Shown here in pieces: positions 11,741-23,900 of a DNA stretch of 64,000 nucleotides. The position numbers and the translations under genes were made by a program. Every line of letters begins with the position of its first letter. The first letter of the stretch is position 1. The notes under the pieces are model-generated. The model was given only the letters and a program-made list of their open reading frames with translations, was not told where the DNA came from and ran no database searches. The stretch covers positions 1,507,001-1,571,000 of the forward strand of contig JAZARR010000204.1 of the NCBI GenBank assembly GCA_037389465.1, in the 5' to 3' direction. This DNA comes from Baylisascaris procyonis. Taxonomy: Eukaryota; Nematoda; Chromadorea; Rhabditida; Ascarididae.

Positions 11741-12190
11741 CATTTGTCGAGAATATATAAAGTTTTTAATGAGATGAGTGAAATAAAAAGCACATATTGT
11801 GCCAATATTTCCCGCAAACTTTATCCTATTTAAGAAGTGCATGAATAGAAATAGGCATATACATTAAAAATGTTACTGTTATGAACGGTGAACAGCATAC
11901 TGTTATATGCCATCTTCAGGCTAATTTCATTTTCATCGGCTATATAAGTAAATAGAGATGTCTTAGAAAGAATGCACCTTTCAATCGTTGACTGAAATTC
12001 ACTATTATAGGTGGTTCGTGGAGAGAGCGTTTTCGAAGTGCATAACCTCAGCGCCAATAACACCTATCAGTTACGTTTATCCTATTCGATCGCCTGGCAA
12101 ACACCCTGTGGTAAATCAGCGCTTAGCGATTGGATCAACTTGACACCTAGTTCAAAGATCAAACGCCAAAGCCAACCTACTAGATGGTAG
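10589..12190 (+). CDS. Extracellular Cys-rich / fibronectin-III-like protein (partial model)
   Basis: Three exons splice in register: 10589-10646 (acceptor TTTTTCAG; reads CLGECLKSTSF, ends SCNG), 10965-11131 (acceptor TTGCAG; ATITVTLYKETVADYALFVE, then NRWSLLE) and 12011-12190 (acceptor TTATAG; SVFEVHNLSANNTYQLRLS, then a stop). Joined, the last two read as one beta-sandwich with the FN3 hallmarks of a Tyr-containing C strand and an L-x-x-x-x-x-Y-x-x-R/L-x F strand. A Cys-rich stretch before FN3 recalls anosmin/KAL-1, but I cannot confirm that. A frame at 9833-10086 with several cysteines ends at a good GTGAGT donor in the right phase and may be an upstream exon. Possible N-glycosylation sites include NST, NIS and NNT. 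Confidence 0.45.
11669..11737. repeat. (TA)n microsatellite
   Basis: About 34 uninterrupted TA units in the last intron of the FN3-like gene model. Confidence 0.95.
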
Positions 12191-13823
12191 CGGGTGAGAA
12201 CTTATCTATCCATGGAGAAGTGATCCAGTTCGCAAACTGAAGGTCATACTAAGATCGACGACCATAATTGCTTGGGGGGCCATAATTGTTTAGTTGCAAG
12301 CAGACCGTATTCAACTTTCGCAGATTATAATCTAGCGAATTTCTTTGTGAGTCTATTCGGCCAATTCAGCTTTAATCCGAAAGGCGAATGCAAATAAGTT
12401 AAAGTTGAAGAGTGTGAACGCCTTAAACAATCGAATTCCTTCGAAACGTTCACTGAGATATCAAAGCCATCCAAAACGTATCGCATCGCTCAAAACGTAC
12501 AGCATGGTGCGATTTGATTTTCGCGACGAATTAGTAAACTTTCCAGGAATTAAGTCATAGATATAGCACTGTTTATGGAATTCGTGTCAAATCTTAAGTT
12601 ATTTTCAACTTCCGGACTAGTTTCCTTCAATTTAGGGTATCCCAGTGTTCAAACTTAATTTTAGCAACTGCTCCAATAGACTAAGAAGTCGCAAGAAAAC
12701 GCACTTCGTGCCAGCTCATCTGGCGCATTTCTATTATTCACTTACGTTTGTTATCCTTTAAATTTGTGATTTCTTAAATGATTCTTGTGTTTCTCAATCC
12801 CCTTGAATGCTTGAATGTTTAATATCCTAAAATATATTTTTTTGGACTGTCAATTAATGTAATAAATAAATAAGGAATAAATAAAATGAAATAAAAATTT
12901 GATGAGTACTTCTGCACGCGAAATGCCATCCGATTATCTAAGCTGGAGAAGTCAAACAATGCTAAAGGTACAGCCATATTTATATGAGGGCATAAAAAAG
13001 CTCGGTGAGTAGTTAGTAAGAAGCCAAAAAAAAAAGGTAAAAAGCAATTTGGATGGAATCTTAGCTTACAATAAAGTGTCATTGACAAAATACATTTTAT
13101 GTGGCCAAAAAACTTCCTAACAATACGGTCTAAAATTCAAAGTCGCTTTTCTGCTGCGATGGTCATCTATCGTGATGTGCAACTGTGTAGCCTCATATAT
13201 CGTTTGAGAAGTTTTTTTATCTCCCAGTTTGCGAGAAAAAAAAAACGAATTTGAGCATTTCACTGCTAAAGTGCTTGACATTTCAGTGCGTAATTACTAC
13301 TTTTTTTGTTCAAGGATTATTATTATGCAATAAAATAACGCAGTGTTAAGAGCGAAGAGGAAGAATTTATTGGTGCATTGCTTAAGCAAAATTCTTGCAA
13401 AAAATTTTAACAAGAGCATTACCGAAATGCAACAAATTCCAAGATAATATCTACAGGCAATATCAAATGATCATTCATACTAGCAAGATGTTTAAACAAA
13501 TAACCAAAATCGAGTAAACTATTTTCAATCACTGAAGAATTCATATTCCATTCATTTTAATACACGAATTAAAATTTCATAGCACCGAACATTTCATTTA
13601 TTTCTACAAAGTAAACAACTAACGCCGAAATGTTCGAGAAGAGCCTTATCGTGAAAGTTTTTATTGCCCTTCTCCGATCAAAGCGTCATTTCGTTTTGAT
13701 ATTCTCCGTCTATCGTGCACTCAAACTCTTGTGAAGAATAAATAATGCTTTGGAAATCATTTCCCTCTAGACTGGCCTCATGCTATAATGTGGTAAATCT
13801 TGCAAGTATAACAATAAGCGGCA
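12191..13823. other. No gene seen
   Basis: Space between the FN3-like gene (+) and the phosphatase (-), which converge here. It is A/T-rich, with TTTATT at about 13594 and 13659 that could serve as polyadenylation signals for the phosphatase. Confidence 0.5.
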
Positions 13824-16652
13824 TCAGCACTTTCCAGCAGAAGTGGGCACCACTTTAGTGATTCCTCGGCCGATTGTCGGTCGAAGAATCTGAAAGGAAC
13901 ACACTAGATTCTCGTCGACGATCATCATCGCAGCCGCATTATCGAATTGTCCACAGTAATGCGGTGCTGAGAATATTGTAACCAATTTGCGAGCACCAAA
14001 GAATTCATAACCATCTTGCACCACCTGATGTGCTCGAGCTACCTAAAAGTGCAATAGAATAATGTTGTTGCGAAATTTTTCGAGATTCTATCTATTTAAT
14101 AGTTCATGCTATCGGAATGGTAGTATCAGCTCAAATTTTTGAGGTCATATGATCGTATTTTCCTTCGACAAAAACTTCGCTTCTCTACTTGTACGCGTTT
14201 TTTATTCACCATTGCTAAGTTTCCAAGGTATAGCAATTGGTGGTCACATTACAACTTCATCTTAGCCACCGAAAACGTCGAGAAGCAACGGGTGTTCGAT
14301 TTTTTGGCTGAAGCAGAATTAAATGAGGGAATGTACGGCTATGGATTTTTCATGAAGAATGCATGAAAAAATGATATTTGAAAGAAGCGTCGTCATCGTC
14401 TTTTCATTAAATTATACAAAAGAAACATGATTTATGGTCAATATTTGGCAACCGACCAAATCGATATTTAAAGTTTTGCACATTGTGGCCAATATGTCAG
14501 GACCGAATCCATAAGAGGCGCCTCTCATATTCGCTTGAAATCCGGTAAGACCGACAACTGGATCGGCCCATAGCAGATCCATTTCGAGTGACGGGCTACT
14601 TGCATCACATGGACGTGGGATTTGCCTTAGTTGTTGCAGACTTTTCAACTCCGGAGAAATTCCACCATGCATACATAGTATACGTTCACCAACTAAACCA
14701 CATAAAGGCATACACTGAAATGTATCCTGAAAAAAAAATAAACGATTGGCGATAGCGTGATTGCCACTGTTATCAGAAGGCGCCAAATCCGACTGATTCG
14801 TGATAATTTATGATATTTAGTTAAAAAATGGATTTTGAAATGGCAGGAGTCATCAATCACTCCATTTTTCTAGAAGTTTTTTTTTCATAACCGATTGTGT
14901 TTTACATATATTTCTACATTTCTACTCTCAGAGATAAAGCTAGATAAATTTATCGAGTGCGAAATATCGGTCGAAGATAACGGTCAAACAATTTCTTGCA
15001 ACACGATCATTTTTATTGCCTTCAATCTATTGAATCTACATTTTACGAAAAATTTTTTGCGCTAAATCGCCTATCTTTCAACTTGTTGCACGCTATACAC
15101 CATCACAATGAAACGGGTATAAAGATTTTCATAGTTGTTGTTGAGCCATCTAAGTGTGACCTCATATGCGACTTGTGCGACAAAACAATAAGGCAAAAAT
15201 GGAAAACTTATTGCATCGAGCTGTATCTGAATCGACGACTCTCAAACATGCTATATTAATCCAAGAGCTTAGCTTCTAATGCGTTAACAAATCTGACCAT
15301 GTAAAGCGAACTGATTGACTTGGTAATGAAACGGTCTAGTCCAGGAATCTAGTCTGCCCAAGCGCTTAAATTCCACCTGCATCAAATATCACTCTCATCT
15401 TCACGTTGAAATCATCTTACCTGGAACGCTTGCCACATACGTGGTGATTGATATCGGCGAGTACATTCTTCATAGAATCCATAGACACGATTCACATTAC
15501 TACATTCATGATTCCCACGTAACATAAAAAAATTATTCGGAAATTTCACCTAAAATGTTTATTAGTTGAATAGATAAACTTTACAGATGCAATTGCAATT
15601 TGGGAAAATAATTTAGTCGGAGTGAATTAAATAGAATATTGACTAATAACATTGAAGAATTTTTCCGCAAAATTATGAAAGAGCGATCTTCTAATTGATG
15701 AAAATATTTCAAAATTTTCCAGCATTGTTGAAAAATGAAACGACGATAGTCGTTGAGGTCATTAGGGCAATTTATGCACGCTATTTGTACGCGAATAACC
15801 GCTATCGAAACAACTTTCATCGATAGCAATGGAAAGATCCCATAGTTTATGTTGGCCTTTCCGCTTATATGCAAATTTATGATATTGATTCAGAGAATTC
15901 CCGCTTATATGCAAATTCAAGATATAAATTCAAGATTTGTAAGAATTTTTTGAGAGCAATCTTAAATAAAATATACCTTATAGCAGAATAGCAAGCAAAT
16001 CGTCTCTAAATTTTGTCGGCCTCTATCCACATAATCTCCAAGAAAGAGATAATTCGATGTGGGTGGAAAGCCACCACGACTAAATAACCGTAATAGATCA
16101 CCATATTGGCCATGTGTATCGCCACATATTCGAACTGGTGGATCAATTTCGATCAGCGACGATTGACTTAGAAATATCTCTTTCGCTTTCACTAAAAATT
16201 TGTGAAATCTCTATATTATGCAAGTTTCGACGGCAATAAAAAATCTTCGAAATAAAAGGTTTATAACAACTCGAGTAAATCGTTTGCTAAACAGGTATAT
16301 TGAACTCGATTTGTTCGTTTCGCTTTGTGGTCTTCTGCTTAATGAACTAGTGACAAGTTTGTGGTCTGCTTAATGAACATGCTCTATCACCAGTCAACGA
16401 ATAACAAACTGAACTGCTAGTGACAAGAAAACTAAACCTTTTAGCTATTTATGCATATTACTCAATTCATTTCGAATAGAAAAGCGGAAATGAATTTAAA
16501 AATTTACAGCAAAGAGCGATGATTTCACTTTCTTTAACCGTTTTAGTGAGTCCTTTCTCGGGGAATCCAACGCTTAAAAGGCGTACTATCATATCGTTAG
16601 CCGTTGTTTCATTCATTGCTTTATCTTCACTCGGCCAACTATAACAAATCAC
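13824..16652 (-). CDS. PP1-family Ser/Thr protein phosphatase catalytic subunit, 325 aa
   Basis: Five exons in register on the minus strand: 16652-16508, 16191-15977, 15549-15421, 14726-14457 and 14042-13824. All have GT-AG sites, and total length is 978 nt including the stop, the usual PP1 size. Metallophosphatase motifs are all present: GDTHG (72-76), GDYVDRG (100-106), RGNHE (131-135), MHGG (182-185), LLWADP (214-219) and ARAHQVV (His about 258), then [11 protein letters not shown] near the end. The metal-binding D, H, D, N, H, H set therefore looks intact. GDTHG replaces the common GDIHG, and the region after WADP ([13 protein letters not shown]) departs from canonical PP1. This resembles the divergent nematode PP1 paralogues, several of which act in the male germ line; that role is inference. 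The start is the first ATG in the frame. Confidence 0.9.
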
Positions 16653-19600
16653 ATCGATGCATCATTGTACCACATTAATGGTATACTATATTAATTTTTA
16701 AACACAATGAAAATCATCAGATATAGGACTAGAGCAGATCAATTTTAATAAACTCATATCGCAACTATAGTTAACTGATTTGCAAAGATAAATCAACAAA
16801 GCTATAAAATATTTTAGCTGAAGAAATTTTACAAAAAAATATATATGGGAGAAATAAAATTTCAGCCAATTATGGAGGCATGAATTCGGATGGAAAATAG
16901 ATCAACTTCCGTTAGTTGTTCCTCAATTTAATTCAATGAATTATTCTCGCCTGCAACTATGTCTATTGCAATGATTTGCAGTCGCAAATTTTACGCATTT
17001 AAGCTCATCGCTATCCATTCTAGACCATCATCGCCACAAACAACTATGAAGCAATATTCATGTAGGTCACCGTTGAATACTGTAGATACAACAAGTATTG
17101 AAACGTTGAAACCGAACTGCATAAAAACTCGACGGTATAGATCAATCAGTCTTCATTCGTACTTATCAGCGAATATATTCAATCAACATTAGCGCTGCAA
17201 TGTAATCCCTCTACCCAGTTTTGGCTAAAGAATCCGCCACAAACTGATGTATACAGATCACGAACGAGCACAGAACTTCGTAACCAACCGATCAACGCTG
17301 ATCACCAAGCGGAAACTGATATTCACCACAATCATCGTATTGCCTATGTAGACATCTCGTGAGACCCATAACCACCTCATGCTATATTCAAATTCCATAT
17401 TGTATGCAAATATGGAAGCACATTAAGCGTTGTGTCTTATGAATAAACACTAGCAACAGTTGCAGACTTCCGAGTTAACGGATGCCGCTGATCGCAGCTA
17501 CGAAACCGAACTGAATTTCATTCCTATGAACCTAAGCCCAATTTCGACCCCATTATTTTATGATAGTTATTGGATGCTCGTCTGGCCTCCAGACCTCTAA
17601 CCTCCTGTCATATCAAAAAACGCGAACAGAAGGGTTTCTATGCGTTCAGAAAAGGAAGAGATCTGCTTGCAAGATCTTTCGAGATGATACGGATAAGACG
17701 GTTAACGATCCTAATGCTAGCTTTAAAATGTTTGCGTGAGATATGAAGTTAACGAAGGATGACAGAGATATTGTCAAATTTTACAAGCACTGAGCGATTC
17801 ACTACGGCAAACCATCATATTCCTTTGTGACGAGATAAGCAATTGCAGGAAGGAAAGAACAGTTGAAAGAAGCCCCGTCAAGTCGCACGGTCAGTTCTTT
17901 TATGTGCAGCCCATACATCATCATAGGTGAGGTATAGTTGTACTAAAACTTGCTTGTAGGCAATGCACAATTTCATTTAAATATAAACGCAATTAGTACT
18001 CTGAGACGCATATTATATACCTTTAACCTACTAGATTGATCATGCCCGATCACATGCCAATATATTTATATAATATAAAATTATACTTATATATATAATA
18101 AAATAAATTATACTTTATATATTTATATTTGTATAATAATAAAATTAAAAAGAAAAAATGAAATCAACTCATAGCTGACATCATTCTTTTCGTTGTAATT
18201 TGCAGTATGCAAAAAACATTTATTCAAAATTCCTATGCAAATCGTAATATCAAAGGCAAGAAATGTCAATAATTGAAACGAGGCAAGCAAACAAAATTCT
18301 AAAAATATCATCAAATTAATACATGCACAACATCAAATAATGCACTAAGAACAAAATCCCTTAAATTGGATGAATTATTTGGGAAAGTAATCGAACAAGA
18401 AAAATCCCCACCCCCCCAAAAAAAAAGGGCAAAGATTTTTGTATTTCCCCATCACCATTAACTCAACTATTCAGCAAACAACCTTTATTATCGTCAAGAA
18501 ATAAGGAAATGACCAAATTTCTCGTTCGTCGTTCATCGTATGGCGATAAAAAGTTTAGCATTAAGTTCTTTTTATTCTAAGTTTCTATATTCATCGCAAA
18601 AAAAATAAAAAAAATTCAAAGGATTTATAACGCTGCTATAAAATGTTGGATTATTTAAAGAAGGGATTGCTCTACGTTTTCTATTCGTCAAAAAATAGCC
18701 AAAAATTACACGAAAAAAAATTCGTCTAACACACAAATAATAGTAATTGCCGCATGAAACATTCGGGTACCGGCATAGACGTAAGCAAACAACGATTCAA
18801 CACATTTCACTATCAACAGTAACACATTCGTTTCGAATTTTTTTTTTTTAATATACAACAACGGTAATTTAACCAAAATATATCGACAATATTTGATTTA
18901 AGTCTTCCAAAATATCGCCAAAAAAAAGCAAAATTCTTTTAATGGTAATCTGGAAAACACAGAGGGAAAAAATCGACCTAACATGGTGCAAAAAGCATTA
19001 TTCAAAAAAAACCAAGATACAATTGACATCAATACCTAATATATTTTTCTCAATTACCACAAATTGAAGATTGAATTTTATTCTCAAATTTTTGAGTCAT
19101 AGCAACTCTATTGCTCATCGATAACAACTTAAATTATGACACTTAAAGATATACAACCTCAGAAAATCCTTTCAGCACAGCATAAAGGAATTTGAAAATC
19201 CGCTGGTACCATACTAGAATTAAATTTAGGTCTTTCTTGTTAAACGCATCAAGAACACAACGAATCAACGGAATGAATATGTAGAACATTGCTGTGCTCA
19301 AAGATCTTATAATAGGGCACAGAAAAAAAAAACACGGTCACCTACAGTACACACAATATAGCTACAGTTATGCAATTTTTGCAATTACTTTAACGCTACC
19401 GTAGTTACTAAAATGTTTTGCCCAATACTCAAACTATGAAAAATTTTTAGGTTTTCGAGAAATTATTTCATTTGATTTAACAATCCAAAAATTTAAAAGT
19501 ATTTTGCAGATGGAGTTTCAATAAAAGATATAGAGAGTTATGAATTGAATTATTAGCTCAAATTATCGAGCTATTTAAATCGAACGCAACCGATTTCAAG

Positions 19601-20963
19601 AACGGACAATCAATTAGATTCGCATCTATTAAGCGAAAAAAAAATTCGTTGAATTGCTAAACACGGACACGACAAAAGTTTTACCTTCATTGATTAATTT
19701 TTCATTTATAACTCATCTATCTACTAGAAAGCAAAATTTTAAAGGTGTATTTTGCATGCCTATATTGTTGATCGAATCCTTCTCGAACGTAACAAAATCG
19801 CTTGCAGTATGATACTGCTTGAAGGCCATTACTAAAAGTTGGCGACTGCGGTACAGTTGCTGTAATGTTCAGGCGCATGCCTCAACCTCCACTGGCCGAA
19901 ATTTAGGTCTTGGCTTATTTGCAAAGAGCATATCCCTCGAATAGAAGAAACCACGATTCACCCAGTGACCATAAACCGCGAATACAGTCGCTTCCGATTC
20001 GTGGCGAATCTAAACGGTTAGATTAGTGATAACCAAAATGACACGGCGCTGAACATCCCTCACTCTTCTCTAAGTGAAGAGGAGGCGCACGAAAAAATCG
20101 ACCTCGATGATCTTTGAGTAACAACATAAAAATTCCCCCCGAAACTACTCATTTTAAAAAATTCATCACCGAAGCGTTTTATAAGCCACTGATTTATGGG
20201 TTCACAGAGGCGGCTTACGCTGAAAGCGCTCAATACGCTTTCATTTTTTCCGAAGAAATCTTTGAACAATGAGTAATGATGCTATAAAATGTTCGACTGA
20301 TGAACTTCTTAAGAATCGAGCTAAAATTTTACAATTTCGGGAATCTATGTGGAAATCTGTCACAAATTGAGAGCAGTGAAGGCATATCCATGCAGGCTCA
20401 ATGAATTGGTATAAACTAAGACAAATTAAGATACAAGTTGATGCGCGTGATCGGCATTATCTGAGACAAATGAGATTGCCTTCTGAAGGATTCTTCGGAT
20501 GAAGAGATCTTCGAAAATAGATTAGAAAAAAAAATTAATCGCATTATTTAGCGCCGTCAAAATTGCAGAATTAAGAGGCAGACGAATGTGAAACATATAT
20601 TTTAATGTAAAAATTAATGAAAAGTTTGCAAATAAATAAACTTAGGGAAATACTCATAATATGCCTTGAAAATTTTTTAGAGCGATGTAAATGCTATCCC
20701 GGAGTACCATCAATTTCCCCAAAATATATTAATAAATTTGAGCAAAAGATATGAGAAAGTTGGATATATGAAAGAAAAATAAAGGAGAAAAACAGAACAA
20801 AATAGTGCCAACATCAGTGCACTGAAATGGTCAACTTTTTTACTATATTGAAAAAAAATATAATAAATAAAATATATAAAATATATTGTAAATGTATTCC
20901 AAAATATATCGTAAAATCAGAAGGATAAACATTGAAAACTGTCAAAATTAGCGGAAGATTTAC
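16653..20963. other. No gene seen; A/T-rich
   Basis: About 4.3 kb with many A and T homopolymer runs and no credible coding exon on either strand. A 69-codon minus frame at 20060-20269 starts on TTG. It could be a last exon of the phosphorylase kinase gene, whose C-terminal end is otherwise missing, but its intron phase does not fit. A short direct repeat around TTATATGCAAAT lies nearby, at about 15860-15930 in an intron of the phosphatase gene. Confidence 0.4.
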
Positions 20964-23900
20964 ATCGCGATCCCTGAAAGGTCTTTGTCGAAGTTCACTG
21001 CGATCGACGAGAAGTTTGAGGTATTTGATATTAGTGAGGCGTATAAAGAATCGGACTAGAATTATCGCGTGATTCCACAGATGACGATAATCACGATTCG
21101 ATGACGCTGGACCACGTCCACGTGGGACGATCTAAACAAGCAATACGTGCATCTACTTTAGTTAACGCTCATTCAAAGAAATAAAATTAGACTGTACCAA
21201 TTGTTCTTATCTCACCGTCTTTCTTTCCCTAACAATCTTCAGCATTTAAGTGACAACCATTTCAAATGAAAGTTTTAGAATATTCGGCGAACAACATCTG
21301 AACAAATATAATGAGAAAAAAATCCACAAAGGAAAACATTTGAAACCTTTTAAAAAATGTATGGATTTCATAGACGAAAATCTTCGCCAAATCTTATAAT
21401 GCGACCTTCGCCATTATTCACGGCAAAGCGTCAGTTAAATACTAAACATTCTGAGGCTCATAAGTAAGACGCCTGAGCTCTTATTACAAAAAAAAAAAAA
21501 AAAAAACGGTGCAAAAATGTTAGAATATCGGTTATCATACCCTAGTAGCCGCTGTAGCTAACATCCACGGATGACGAAGGCACATCGCTGCCGTATATCG
21601 CTCATGAACATCAACCACCAAGATATTTTTTATCTAAAAGCATTTAAACGATTTGAACTGCAATTAACGCGAACATACTAATAAATACTGCAATTAAAAT
21701 CATTAATTATATGCGTTTATTTATTCGGAGAGCAATACTAAAGTTATCACTCTGTTGTATTCTATTAACACCTTCAATGTATCACTTAATGCTTCAATAT
21801 CAAGAACAACTTTTATTTCATTGTTAATGCTTTTCATTTCAAGAACATACGATTCAAAATTATTGTTTATAGAAGAAAAACTTCCTTTTTTTCTAAAAAA
21901 AACGATATCAGTAAAACGAATTCAACTAGAGAATTGATGTAGAGGATCTACAATTCGCGATTGATTACTTTAGGAAGAGGAAATGTAAAGAAGCACATTA
22001 CTGACCAGATCTTTAGCTTCGAATGTGATTTGAGCCCATTGTTCAGCACGAAATTCATATTTCGCTTCTTGGATCATTCGCAACATTATCAGTTGACGTC
22101 GATGATAGAAGGGAGCATAACCGGCCAATCTAAAGCAATTTATTGCAATCAAATGAATCTCCACAACGAAATCCCTTCTTATCCGCTTTCCGATCCAGTA
22201 AATACACGTCAAATGAATAACAGAAGAAAATCTAACAGGGTGTAAAGAATGACTCCAAGAGCCCAGTTGTCCACCTCAACACCATATCCCTCGGCGTCCT
22301 CGTACATCTGACATCGCAACGTCTCGGGGGCTAAATATCCAGGTGTCCCCAGAAGTTCTGAAAATTGAACATCAACTTCAAAGATTTCGCAGTTTTGAAA
22401 TGAAAAAGAATTTTACAGTCATTCGAAGTCCTTTCTCACAGCTCTTCCTCAAAGTCGCATCTGAAGAATCTTGCTCTCGACTACACATGAAATATTGTGA
22501 TTCCGCCTCTGTATGCAAATTCCAGTCGTTAGTTCATTGAAAAATGCAAATTTAAGTCGTTGGCACTTTGGAATCTGTAGTAACTGCTCCGTATATATAT
22601 CTCTTCCAACACATCCAATTATGGTCAGCGACGCAGATGTAATTTCACTAAAGCTATTGTCGATATAGTAGCACTTTCGGAGACATGACAGATGATTTCA
22701 TCAGTGTCGTGCTGCAATTTCGAGTTGCTTTTCAACCACCAATAATTCGAGTCCTCCCACCAACAATTCGAGTCCATGGCATTAGAAGTAAATCAATCAA
22801 TGAAAAAACCTTTGAGTTTCTGGCCAGGTTGCAACTGCGTCGCGAAACCAAAATCACTAATAACCACTCTTTCGTCGTCTATACATAAAATATTTTCCAA
22901 CTGAAACGAGAATATATGACAACTACGTAAAATTGTACATCAAGACATCACTATAAACAAATACGAATACGTTAAACTGGAAGAAAAAGAAGCTGCTACA
23001 ATGGGCTAATAAATAAATGAACAGTGTGCAAAAGAAGACGGAACTAACTTAATTGAACAGTGCAACAAAATAGATCAAAACATAAGGTCAAAGAGCAATT
23101 TCATTAAATCATATATAAGTCCCCCATCCTTCTTTAATACGAGGAAATGCGCGTGAATTCTCCGTCAGGTTTGAAAACCTTCGAATTTTTATGGCTCACA
23201 ACTCAACCATTGTAGGAAGAAATAAAATAGTACTTTAGTGATTCAACATAGACTCACGTTTCTTTAGCCTCAGCACGTAATCACTTTTTTATGCAAATTC
23301 AACGTCTAATCGAAAAAGTTCCAAGAACAATGGACTGGGCGATATTGCCGCCTTAGCAGTAACAAAATAATATTTTCTACTTTCCCTTCTATTTATTAGT
23401 ATTGGCCATAACATATTCGGTTTTAATTATTTTAAGCCGATCGGATAAAGAGTGATAAATGATACAAAACAACACAAAATACGTCCATTACTCCAAGAAA
23501 TTTTGTCATACTTCCGTTTTCATTTAAAGTTGTCGCTACAAAAATTCGTCAATTAAACAAACAAAATCAATTCACCTTTAAATCCCTATGGACGATATTC
23601 CTTTCGTGCATGAAAGCCACCCCATCGAAAAGTTGCCGCATTAGACGTCGCGCTTTCTTCTCACTTACCGTTACTGATTTGTTCAACATCTCAAATAATT
23701 CCCCATTCGGCGCCCTTTAAAAGCAATTTAATAGATGAAATTCTTTGAAAATTTCAAAAAATTTCACTTCTAAATTACTATTTATTGATATTTTAGATGA
23801 CTTATTATGATGACGGCGGAAATACGGGGTTAAGATTCGATCTGATAATAAAGCAGAAATAGCTTTTCGCTTTTATTTGCCCGAAAAATATATTTAGTTT

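Noticed and set aside
20060..20269. Candidate last exon of phosphorylase kinase gamma
   Set aside because: It starts on TTG, the nearest acceptor is in the wrong phase for the donor at 20964, and similarity to the expected C-terminus is weak.
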